From Proteiniclasticum sp043951855 (lineage in GTDB: Bacteria > Bacillota > Clostridia > Clostridiales > Clostridiaceae), in assembly GCF_043951855.1 (NCBI RefSeq), contig NZ_JBINJW010000001.1:434001-498000 (forward strand): 64,000 nt of DNA. Reading direction: 5' to 3'. The notes beneath the pieces are model-generated. The model was not told the DNA's origin. It did not search any database and saw nothing but the letters and a program-made list of their open reading frames with translations. Position numbers and translations under genes: made by a program. Positions 23,603 through 31,086 of the stretch are shown here, piece after piece (positions within the stretch are counted from its first letter, which is position 1; each line of letters opens with the position of its first letter).

Positions 23603-24910
23603 TTATTTCACAAGATCAAGAAGTCTTGGCAGTGTCATGGACAGCTCAGGCAGGAAGGTTACAAGAAGCAGGATCACCGCAGTGACAATGAAAAACGGAA
23701 TCAGTCTCCTGAATACCTGTTCTATGGTTACGCCACCTACTTTGCAGCCGGTGAACAGGATAGGACCCACCGGTGGTGTGATGGTGCCGATGCAGAGATT
23801 GAACACAATCATGATACCGAACTGCACCGGATGCATGCCGAAGCTCTCCGCCATGGGCAGGAAGATCGGTGTGAAGATCAGCACTGCTGGAGTCGGATCC
23901 ATGAAGGTTCCGATGACCAGAAGAATCACATTCATGATGAGAAGAATGATGATCTTGCTGGATGTGATGCCCAGAAGCGCATTGGCGATGATCTGGGGAA
24001 TATTGGTGAAAGCCATGACCCAGGACATGATGGAAGATACGCCGATCATGAAAATGACAATAGCCGTCATTCTTGCCGAATCCAGAAGAATCCTGGGAAG
24101 ATCCTTGGGTTTCAGCGCTCTGTAGATAAAGGATAACACGAGCGAGTAGACCACCGCAATGGCGGAACCCTCTGTGGCTGTAAAGACACCCTTTAAGATA
24201 CCACCGATGACAATGACAATGAGAAGAAGACTTGGAATGGCATCCAGAAACACCATGAGTCCTCTTTTCAGGGAATAGCTGTCTTTAGAAATATACCCTT
24301 CTTTCTTCGCCATGATCCCCGCAATGATCATGACCCCAAGACCCCATAGAATTCCTGGGATATATCCCGCGATGAAAAGGGCGGAAACGGATACGCTGCC
24401 CGCCACCGTGGAATAGACGATGAGGGTGTTGCTTGGCGGAATCAGCATGCCCGTAGGGGCTGACGCGATGTTCACCGCCGCACTGAACTCCTTGCTGTAC
24501 CCTTCCTTTTCCTGAAGAGGACCCATGGTGCCACCCACAGCAGCAGCTGCCGCAACTCCGGACCCACTGATGGCTCCGAAAAGCATGTTGGCAACGATGT
24601 TGGACTGGGCCAGGGAGCCAGGCAGCTTCCCGCTGATGACCTTGGCGCAGTTGACCAGTCTTATGGCGATGCCGCCATTGTTCATGATGTTTCCTGCCAG
24701 AATGAAGAATGGAATGGCCAGCAGGGAAAAGGAGTTCGTTCCAATGAACAGTCTCTGTGCCGATGTGACCATGGCATTCTCGAAAGGGAGAATCAGTGCC
24801 ATGGCAAGAGTTGAGGATAGGCCGATTCCGATACTGATGGGTACTCCGATGATGAGAAGGATCGGTACCGCAACCAGCATAATAAGACCTGCCTGTAATG
24901 CAATATCCAT
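23603..24910 (-). CDS. TRAP transporter large permease (DctM-like)
   Basis: This 435-aa membrane protein is the large, transport-carrying subunit of a tripartite ATP-independent periplasmic system. It uses a sodium or proton gradient. It has about 12 hydrophobic segments and family blocks (NIMNNGGIAIRLVNCAKVIS; SAPTGMLIPPSNTLIVYSTV; TPPVGPILFTGCKVGGVTIE). The stop of dctQ and the ATG of dctM are one base apart. The kdu neighbours suggest a uronate or unsaturated uronate substrate. Confidence 0.94.
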   Translation of the reverse strand: MDIALQAGLIMLVAVPILLIIGVPISIGIGLSSTLAMALILPFENAMVTSAQRLFIGTNSFSLLAIPFFILAGNIMNNGGIAIRLVNCAKVISGKLPGSLAQSNIVANMLFGAISGSGVAAAAAVGGTMGPLQEKEGYSKEFSAAVNIASAPTGMLIPPSNTLIVYSTVAGSVSVSALFIAGYIPGILWGLGVMIIAGIMAKKEGYISKDSYSLKRGLMVFLDAIPSLLLIVIVIGGILKGVFTATEGSAIAVVYSLVLSFIYRALKPKDLPRILLDSARMTAIVIFMIGVSSIMSWVMAFTNIPQIIANALLGITSSKIIILLIMNVILLVIGTFMDPTPAVLIFTPIFLPMAESFGMHPVQFGIMIVFNLCIGTITPPVGPILFTGCKVGGVTIEQVFRRLIPFFIVTAVILLLVTFLPELSMTLPRLLDLVK

Positions 24911-24911
24911 A

Positions 24912-25403
24912 TTAGATGGCCTCCTTTACGCTGACATGTCTCTGATCCAGCGTTTCCTTGATGTTGTAGATGCAGTAGAAGATGATGCACACGCCACTGA
25001 AAGCGATGGCGGAGTAGATGACACCCATGGGAATCTGAAGCGCCGCATCGGTCTGTCCCATCTGGTTTCCAAGGGAGATGAATCCTCCGTAGATCATAAC
25101 ACCCACTGCAAAAACCGCTACCACGATTTCGCTTAGAATATCAGCGGCTACTCTGACATTGCCCTTGAACTTGTCCTTGATGAAGACGATGGCCATATGG
25201 TCTCTCTTTCCAAACACATAAGCTGCTCCATACATGACCAGCCACACGAAGAGGTACTGGGAAAGAACTTCCGTCTTCGCACTTGGATTATTAAGAAAAT
25301 ATCTTGTGAACACCTGCCAGGAAACAAGGATCGTCATGATGCCCATGATCGCTATGCAGAATATTTCTAGAATCCTATCCAAACCATTCTTGATTGTTTT
25401 CAT
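24912..25403 (-). CDS. TRAP transporter small permease (DctQ-like)
   Basis: DctQ is the small four-helix partner of DctM. The 163-aa protein has four hydrophobic segments and the usual sequence around helices 1 and 2 (MTILVSWQVFTRYFLNNPSA). I start it at MKTIKNGLDRILEIF, where AAGGAG lies 6 bases upstream. The frame upstream of that has no ribosome site and overlaps the leader. It sits between dctP and dctM. Confidence 0.92.
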   Translation of the reverse strand: MKTIKNGLDRILEIFCIAIMGIMTILVSWQVFTRYFLNNPSAKTEVLSQYLFVWLVMYGAAYVFGKRDHMAIVFIKDKFKGNVRVAADILSEIVVAVFAVGVMIYGGFISLGNQMGQTDAALQIPMGVIYSAIAFSGVCIIFYCIYNIKETLDQRHVSVKEAI

Positions 25404-25488
25404 ATTTTGCTCCTTTTGCAAATAGGGTTTCTTCATGAAAGAGAATCTGGAAAGCACGCTTCCCAGATTCTCAAATGCCTGCCTTTAC

Positions 25489-26508
25489 TTACTTTACAAG
25501 TCCTCTGATGGCTTCATAGATTGCCTTGGCACCTTCTGAAGCAGCTGTCACTTCATCATGAAGCGGCTTCACGTTTTCCTGGAAAGGCTTGATGTCGACT
25601 TCAACAAATGTTGCGCCGTTTTCCACTGCGATTTCCTTGGCAGCTGCCACACTCTCATTCCATACTTCAAATTCGTTGATGATGGTTTCCTTCATCAGAT
25701 TATCAAAGATTTCCTTGTTCTCAGCGGTCATACCATTGTAGATGTCATCATTGATGATGATCAGATCCGGTACCATAAGATGCTGTGTGTAGGAGAAGTA
25801 TGGCGCGATTTCATAATGCTTGAGATCCGCGTAAGTCACTTCATTGTTTTCTCCACCTTCAAGAACACCCTGCTGCACTGCTGTGTAGACTTCACCCTGG
25901 CCCATCGGTGTACCAACGCCACCCATAAGGTCCAGCATCTTCACCATGGTGTCTGATTCCATGACTCTCACTTTATATCCGGCCAGATCTTCTGGTGTTT
26001 CAATCGGCTTGTCTGTATATACATTTCTTGAACCTGCTGTGAATGATCCTGCAACAAAGAATCCATTGGATTCTGTGGAAGCGAAGAGTTCATCCAGAAC
26101 ACCTGATGTGAACACTTCCTTCTGATGATCCAGACTGTCGTAGATGTATGGAAGTCCGATTACGGCAAATTCCTTGCTGAAGTTTTCAACGATAGGGTTT
26201 CCTACCACTGCCATGGCGATGGTTCCGGACTGCACAAGCTCCGCTGTGGCTCTCTGGTCTCCAAGAAGCGCATTGGGCGCGATTTCAAGGCTGTATGCTC
26301 CGGCGGTTTCTTCCTTCAGCTTTTCACCGAAAGTTGCCAGCGCCTTGTACTGTGGATGATTCTCAGACTGGTTGAACGCAATCTTCAGAACCGTTTCCTT
26401 TACTGCTGCTCCGTTTCCTTCTTCTGCTGCTGGCTTGTCTGCTGAACATCCTGCCATTACGCCTAGTGCCATTGTTACTGCCATCATGATTGATACGATC
26501 TTTTTCAT
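25489..26508 (-). CDS. TRAP substrate-binding lipoprotein (DctP-like)
   Basis: This 339-aa solute receptor delivers its ligand to DctQM. It begins with a lipoprotein signal (MKKIVSIMMAVTMALG, then VMAGC), so Cys 21 would be lipidated. The fold motifs are typical (AELVQSGTIAMAVVGNPIVE; PEDLAGYKVRVMESDTMVKM; YTAVQQGVLEGGENN). The conserved Arg that pairs with the ligand carboxylate is present in GYKVRVMES. The kdu genes before it make a uronic acid the most likely ligand. Confidence 0.95.
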   Translation of the reverse strand: MKKIVSIMMAVTMALGVMAGCSADKPAAEEGNGAAVKETVLKIAFNQSENHPQYKALATFGEKLKEETAGAYSLEIAPNALLGDQRATAELVQSGTIAMAVVGNPIVENFSKEFAVIGLPYIYDSLDHQKEVFTSGVLDELFASTESNGFFVAGSFTAGSRNVYTDKPIETPEDLAGYKVRVMESDTMVKMLDLMGGVGTPMGQGEVYTAVQQGVLEGGENNEVTYADLKHYEIAPYFSYTQHLMVPDLIIINDDIYNGMTAENKEIFDNLMKETIINEFEVWNESVAAAKEIAVENGATFVEVDIKPFQENVKPLHDEVTAASEGAKAIYEAIRGLVK

Positions 26509-26579
26509 ATCGTCCCCCGTTTAATTTATTTTATTTTTTACTTGATACTGCTTCTGACTTTTTTTCTTAATCCTTCTGA

Positions 26580-27416
26580 CTATCTCAGGTCCTGCATATC
26601 CACATGGTCCATGTCGGTGAACTCGATGTTCTCTCCGCACATGCCCCAGATGAAGGTGTACTTCCCTGTGCCGACTCCGCTATGAATGGACCAGCTTGGC
26701 GAAATGATGGCCTGCTCATTGCTCACAACGATATGCCTTGTCTCCTGAGGCTGTCCCATCATATGGAAGACCTTGTCATTTTCATGAAGATTGAAATAAA
26801 AGTACACTTCCATTCTTCTTTCATGGGTATGACATGGCATGGTGTTCCATACACTGCCTTCTTCCAGTCTCGTCATGCCCATGACCAGCTGACAGCTTTC
26901 GCATACTGCCGGATGCACATACTGATGGATGGTTCTCTTGTTGAGGTTTTCCACGCTGCCCAGATGCACTTTATTGGCCTGTTCCAGTGTAATGATTCTG
27001 GTGGGGAAGCTGTGATGGGCCGGTGCACTGTTGAAGTAGAATTTTGCAGGATCATTTTTGTCCTTGCTTAGGAACTCCACATCTTTCGTACCCATACCGA
27101 TGTATAGTCCGTCATGCTGTCCGATGTCAAACAGCTCCCCGTCCACTTTCACCTGACCCGCTCCACCGATATTGATGATTCCGCCTTCTCTTCTCTGAAA
27201 GAAAAACTCTACGCCGAGTTCCCTTCCCACTCCGAGGATGACACTTTCATTCACCGGCATGATTCCCCCTGCGATGATTCTGTCATTATGGGAGTAGACG
27301 AAATTGGCTTCGTCTGCCATAAACACTTCTTCCACCAGGTAATGGTCTCTGATCTCTTCCGTGGTGTAGTGTTTTGAATCTTCGGGATGAGTCGAGTATC
27401 TTGTTTCTAATCTCAT
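26580..27416 (-). CDS. kduI: 5-dehydro-4-deoxy-D-glucuronate isomerase KduI (copy 2)
   Basis: This is a second 278-aa KduI with the same reaction as copy 1. The zinc-ligand blocks (PCHTHERRMEVYFYF; SWSIHSGVGTG) and the C-terminal FTDMDHVDMQDLR are conserved between the two. Most differences are in the middle (GGAGQVKVDGELFDIGQHDG against the GKVKLDGEVFDMNPEDG of copy 1). It follows kduD copy 2 by 18 bp and precedes dctP. Confidence 0.96.
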   Translation of the reverse strand: MRLETRYSTHPEDSKHYTTEEIRDHYLVEEVFMADEANFVYSHNDRIIAGGIMPVNESVILGVGRELGVEFFFQRREGGIINIGGAGQVKVDGELFDIGQHDGLYIGMGTKDVEFLSKDKNDPAKFYFNSAPAHHSFPTRIITLEQANKVHLGSVENLNKRTIHQYVHPAVCESCQLVMGMTRLEEGSVWNTMPCHTHERRMEVYFYFNLHENDKVFHMMGQPQETRHIVVSNEQAIISPSWSIHSGVGTGKYTFIWGMCGENIEFTDMDHVDMQDLR

Positions 27417-27434
27417 ATGGTTCTCCTTCTATGT

Positions 27435-28190
27435 CTATCTTGCAAGCCATCCGCCGTCAACAGCTACTGTGAATCCGTTCATATAGCTGGATGCTTCAGA
27501 TGCCAGGAATACCGCAGGTCCACCGATGTCTTCCTTGGTTCCCCATCTTTCCGCTGGAATTCTGGCAAGAATCTCGCTGCTTCTTTCTTCATCGGATCTC
27601 AGTGCTGCTGTATTGTCTGTAGCCATGTACCCAGGTGCGATGGCATTGATGTTGATGTTGTATTTCGCCCATTCATTGGCCATGCTCATGGTGATGCCCT
27701 TTACGCCGGACTTGCTTGCTGTGTAGGAAGGTACTCTGATTCCACCCTGATAGGAAAGCATCGATGCGATGTTTACGATCTTGCCACCGGTTCCCTGCTT
27801 CACATACTGCTTTGCCACTGCCTGGGACAGGAAGAATACAGTCTTCAGATTGATGTCCATGACGGAATCCCAGTTCTCCTCTGTGAAATCCAGTGCATCC
27901 TGTCTCTTGATGATTCCTGCATTGTTCACAAGAATATCCACATGCCCCATGGCTGCTACTGCTTCAGAAACGATTCTATCTACAGGCTCTATGCTTAGCA
28001 GATTGGCTTCAATACCAACAAACTTTCTTCCCATATCCGTAATCATCTTTTCCGTTTCAGGCATGGCGATGTGCGCCACTCCAACAACATCAGCGCCTGC
28101 TTCAGCCATAGCCAGTGCAATGCCCTGCCCCAGTCCTGTTCCTGCTCCTGTTACAATGGCAACTTTACCTTCTAATGAAAAATTTATCAT
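27435..28190 (-). CDS. kduD: 2-dehydro-3-deoxy-D-gluconate 5-dehydrogenase KduD (copy 2)
   Basis: This 251-aa short-chain dehydrogenase is a close paralogue of copy 1, with TGAGTGLGQGIA, NNAG, NIASMLSYQGG and YTASK all intact. It is the first gene of kduD-kduI-dctP-dctQ-dctM-yhcH. GAGGATG precedes the ATG. Because the two kdu pairs differ throughout but keep all catalytic residues, both are probably functional. One goes with the TRAP importer and one with the regulator and MFS transporter. Confidence 0.95.
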   Translation of the reverse strand: MINFSLEGKVAIVTGAGTGLGQGIALAMAEAGADVVGVAHIAMPETEKMITDMGRKFVGIEANLLSIEPVDRIVSEAVAAMGHVDILVNNAGIIKRQDALDFTEENWDSVMDINLKTVFFLSQAVAKQYVKQGTGGKIVNIASMLSYQGGIRVPSYTASKSGVKGITMSMANEWAKYNININAIAPGYMATDNTAALRSDEERSSEILARIPAERWGTKEDIGGPAVFLASEASSYMNGFTVAVDGGWLAR

Positions 28191-28204
28191 TTCATCCTCC
28201 TCAA

Positions 28205-28241
28205 ATTGTATTCATCGTATACGATGTATACAATGTATACG
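28205..28241. repeat. Four-unit 9-bp operator repeat at the kduD copy 2 promoter
   Basis: The plus strand reads ATTGTATTC, ATCGTATAC, GATGTATAC, AATGTATAC in direct succession, so the GTATAC cores start at 28217, 28226 and 28235. Overlapping inverted repeats can be drawn through it, for example ATCGTATA with TATACAAT. It lies between the -10 element and the start codon, as expected for a repressor array. It shares its unit with the copy 1 operator. Confidence 0.75.
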
Positions 28242-28244
28242 ACC

Positions 28245-28273
28245 ATTATAATCACAAAATCTGTAAACGTCAA
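28245..28273 (-). promoter_or_regulatory. Sigma-A promoter of the kduD-kduI-TRAP operon
   Basis: The minus strand reads TTGACG (28268-28273), a 17-bp spacer and TATAAT (28245-28250), a near-consensus promoter. It is followed at once by the operator array. Confidence 0.78.
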
Positions 28274-28370
28274 CAGCTACCCTAAATTTAATTAATCTTT
28301 TCACAATTTGATGATATATCATGGTATCCAATGCTTTCCAAAGGCAGGTCATTGAAATTGCCGGAAAACA

Positions 28371-28424
28371 AAAAAAAGATTCTTCAAGTCTTTCTTCCAA
28401 TTTCGGAAGCGTACTTGAAGAATC
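28371..28424 (-). terminator. Terminator of the peptide/ABC-like operon
   Basis: On the minus strand a 12-bp stem (GATTCTTCAAGT with ACTTGAAGAATC) encloses an inner CTTCC/GGAAG stem and is followed by eight T residues. It lies about 115 bp past the stop of the 28539-29399 gene. Apart from the kduD promoter and operator, the rest of the 28191-28538 gap shows nothing else. Confidence 0.9.
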
Positions 28425-28538
28425 TTCGGATCGGGTGGGTGTTTCCGCTATTTGCATTTTATAGGGGCACAGGTTCAGCAGTAAATCTTTATTCACCAAG
28501 GAGAGTGACATTTTTTATTTCTGTGCCCTTTATACAAT

Positions 28539-29399
28539 CTATGTTTCGCTGGAAACATAGGATTTGTAGAAATGATCATTGTTCAGCAGCAGCTCACTGA
28601 AACTGCCTTCTTCCACGATGGATCCCTTATCCATGATAAAGATCCTGTCATATTTTTCCATGAGAGATTTCGTCAGTTTATGACTGATGGATAGGACCGT
28701 CATTTCTCTCATGTTGAGAATCAGCTCTTCCAGCTCATAGTCAGATTCATTCTTTTCTGAACCTGCTGTTTCGTCAAGAATCAGTATAGAGGAATGATTC
28801 ATCAGAGCTCTTGCCACTGAGATTCTTTTTCTGTCATCTTCAGTAAACTCGTTTCTTTCCATCCTGTGATCTCCTTCTTCTTTTGTAAGAAGGCCTACTC
28901 TCCCCAGATTCTCTCTAACTGTCTCTTTGTCACAGTTTTGGGAAAGAACCACGTTGCGGTAATAATCGCCTTCCAGAACAGGGATGTCTTTACTGATCAG
29001 TGAAAGCTCCCCTGATAATCTGCTTCTGCTTATTCTTTTCAGATTTTTCTCTTTTACAGTGACTGTTCCTTCATAGGACTGAATTCTTTTTGTCAGTATG
29101 CCAAGAAGGGCATCCACACCAGAATCTTCATTTCCCAGAATCAGATACTTCTTCCTTGGCAGAAAACTCATGCTGACTCTGTCTAGGACCTTCTCCTGCC
29201 CTCTTCTGAAGCATAATTCCGAAATGGAAAGTTCTTTCTGGCGGCCAGTACCAGCAGCTTCTTCGTAACTGAAGTTCCTCCTGACCAGTGCCATGGGATA
29301 AGTTAAACTCTGCTCCAGGTATCTCTCTTCCAATAAGACAGGGTTCCTTATGGACGTCACTACATTCACTATTTTCTCTTTTACATGCAACATGCTCAT
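28539..29399 (-). CDS. ABC-exporter-type ATPase domain with degenerate catalytic motifs, no membrane domain
   Basis: The 286-aa protein looks like the nucleotide-binding half of an exporter (about 75-280) behind a short remnant of the linker. The Walker A region reads LGNEDSGVDALLG, so the essential Lys and Ser/Thr are missing. The Q-loop Gln is replaced (LISKDIPVLEGD), and the LSGGQ signature is FTEDD before RKRISVARAL. Walker B (ILILDE) and the switch His (SISHK) remain. It is therefore unlikely to hydrolyse ATP normally. AAGGAGG before the ATG and a strong terminator argue that it is a real gene. It follows a secreted-peptide gene by 60 bp. Confidence 0.8.
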   Translation of the reverse strand: MSMLHVKEKIVNVVTSIRNPVLLEERYLEQSLTYPMALVRRNFSYEEAAGTGRQKELSISELCFRRGQEKVLDRVSMSFLPRKKYLILGNEDSGVDALLGILTKRIQSYEGTVTVKEKNLKRISRSRLSGELSLISKDIPVLEGDYYRNVVLSQNCDKETVRENLGRVGLLTKEEGDHRMERNEFTEDDRKRISVARALMNHSSILILDETAGSEKNESDYELEELILNMREMTVLSISHKLTKSLMEKYDRIFIMDKGSIVEEGSFSELLLNNDHFYKSYVSSET

Positions 29400-29458
29400 G
29401 GGAAACCTCCTTATTCGCTTACTTGTGCAGATGTAATACCCCTTTCAGATGTCTGGGA

Positions 29459-29608
29459 TTAGTTATCCCCTGATTCAAAAGGCTCAATGATTGAACTTCT
29501 CTGGAATACACGAGGAATATCGTTCTCACCGGCATAGGCTCGTACGGATAACACCGTACTGAACAGTAAAACAGCAACTAGCATTTTTGCGATAAACTTT
29601 TTGGCCAT
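29459..29608 (-). CDS. 49-aa secreted peptide precursor, candidate signalling peptide
   Basis: I start this at MAKKFIAKMLVAVLLF, where AAGGAGG lies 8 bases before the ATG. The upstream part of the open frame lies in the promoter. Residues 1-26 are a textbook signal peptide: basic start, hydrophobic core, SVRAYA before the cut. The predicted mature part is 23 residues, begins GENDIPRVFQ and ends in FESGDN. I recognise no family. It is divergent from an RNPP-like HTH/TPR regulator and followed by a degenerate ABC ATPase, which is the layout of peptide pheromone systems. A small secreted effector is the alternative. Confidence 0.7.
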   Translation of the reverse strand: MAKKFIAKMLVAVLLFSTVLSVRAYAGENDIPRVFQRSSIIEPFESGDN

Positions 29609-29650
29609 GATTTTTTCCTCCTTAAAGACATAATTGTATTTTATGCCTTT

Positions 29651-29694
29651 ATTATACGAGTTATTTTGGAGGACAAACCCCGAACTTCTTCGGG
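29651..29694 (-). promoter_or_regulatory. Promoter of the secreted-peptide gene with an upstream palindrome
   Basis: The minus strand has a perfect TATAAT (29651-29656) but no good -35. In the place of the -35 and just upstream lies the inverted repeat CCCGAA-N4-TTCGGG (29679-29694). A good -10, a missing -35 and an adjacent palindrome are typical of an activator-dependent promoter. The divergent HTH/TPR regulator is the obvious candidate. The rest of the 29609-30034 gap is AT-rich with no frame that I can support. Confidence 0.55.
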
Positions 29695-30034
29695 ATTTTG
29701 GGGGTATTTTGAACAAAAATGCTTAAATCTCAAAATAATTGCCATGATTTGAAAACATTTCCGTCTTCAGACAGCAAATTTGATTTCATTTCATGGCAGG
29801 TATATTTATACATAATAAGCAAAAATATGAATTCGTCTTACTATTCACAATTCAGCTGAGAGAAGATTCCTTTCCGAATGTTCCATATCACTTTATTCTT
29901 ATGTGTTATTCTTAAAGTAGAAGATATCTTGTGAAACGTCAGTAAATTTTAAGACTATTTCACATGGATAGGATATACATGAAGAAACAGATGTTTTACA
30001 ATGAGAGTAAGAAACACTTAAATGAGGTATATAC

Positions 30035-31000
30035 ATGTTTATCAGTTACAATCTATTGGAATTCGGAGAAAAGCTGAAGGAACTGAGAAAAAGTCTCGGT
30101 TTCAGTCAGGTGGAGATCCAGAAACTGGCCGGTGTCAGTTCCGATGCCCTTCGTCGTATAGAAAAAGGTGAAGTGATTCCAAGGTACGAGACACTGGAAC
30201 TGCTCTCTTCCATCTATAAGGAAGATCTTCTGGAACTCCTTAAAAACGCCAGGTCCAACAAGCTCCTTACAGAATATCATGATGAACTGGATGATATCAT
30301 CACCTGTTATGATGATCAGAAAATGAAAAAGCTTGAAGAGGATATCAGACTTGGATTCACTGGCAAGAATGAATCGTCCATCGTCAATCCCAATGAAGTG
30401 ATCCAGTTTCTCCTTCTCATAAGAGGCGCATCGCTCTATCATTCTCGATTTTCAAGTGACCACAAGGATGCAAGAAATATTCTGCAGGATGCCCTGAAAC
30501 TCACCATCCCGAAATTCAAACTGGAAGACTATAAGGGATATAAATACAGCTACATAGAATTACGAATACTTCTCCTGCTTTCCATCCTCATAGCAGAAGA
30601 CCAGGAAGTGGCCATGAGCACAAAGATTCTATATTTTATTCTCGACAGACTGAAAGCCAGTACCACTTCAAAATATCAGGATTTCCTGATCATCAAGATT
30701 TACGCAAATATTTCATATAACTATCATCTGGAAGACAATCACAAACGTGTAATCAGGGCTGCCAATGAGGGAATCGCATACTGTCTCAGTCGAGAGCTGA
30801 CCCACGCATTGAGCTCACTTTACTACAGAAAAGGGATCGCAGAATTCAAGCTACATCACAAAACCTATAAATCCTCTCTGTTCTCCTCCTTCTTCATTCT
30901 GAAGATAACGGGAAATCAGGAGCTTCTGGATATCTATCTTGAAGTCACGGAAGAACAGTACGGCATCGAGATTCCCACTGAATTTCTGAAAAGCAAATGA
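30035..31000 (+). CDS. HTH/TPR transcription regulator of RNPP (Rgg/PlcR/PrgX-like) type
   Basis: The 321-aa protein has an XRE-type HTH at residues 11-65 (GEKLKELRKSLGFSQVEIQK; LAGVSSDALRRIEKGEVIPR). A long helical region (about 95-310) follows, with TPR-like repeats (DEVIQFLLLI-like, YIELRILLLLSILIAEDQEV, AANEGIAYCLSRELTHALSS). Proteins of this build sense imported or internal peptides through the TPR groove. GAGG lies 8 bases before the ATG. It is divergent from the 49-aa secreted peptide, which could be its ligand precursor. No enzyme motif is seen. Related HTH-TPR regulators without a peptide also exist. Confidence 0.85.
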   Translation: MFISYNLLEFGEKLKELRKSLGFSQVEIQKLAGVSSDALRRIEKGEVIPRYETLELLSSIYKEDLLELLKNARSNKLLTEYHDELDDIITCYDDQKMKKLEEDIRLGFTGKNESSIVNPNEVIQFLLLIRGASLYHSRFSSDHKDARNILQDALKLTIPKFKLEDYKGYKYSYIELRILLLLSILIAEDQEVAMSTKILYFILDRLKASTTSKYQDFLIIKIYANISYNYHLEDNHKRVIRAANEGIAYCLSRELTHALSSLYYRKGIAEFKLHHKTYKSSLFSSFFILKITGNQELLDIYLEVTEEQYGIEIPTEFLKSK

Positions 31001-31025
31001 CGCCCCCAACGGGACGTCATTTTTC
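30995..31025 (+). terminator. Terminator of the HTH/TPR regulator
   Basis: AAATGACG and CGTCATTT pair, with an inner CCC-CAAC-GGG, and TTTTT follows. The stem includes the TGA stop codon. Confidence 0.8.
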
Positions 31026-31086
31026 ATCTTTATTGTTTTTCTTTGCACCTTATTCTGCTTACACGGATACAGCTTCATTTCAGTTT

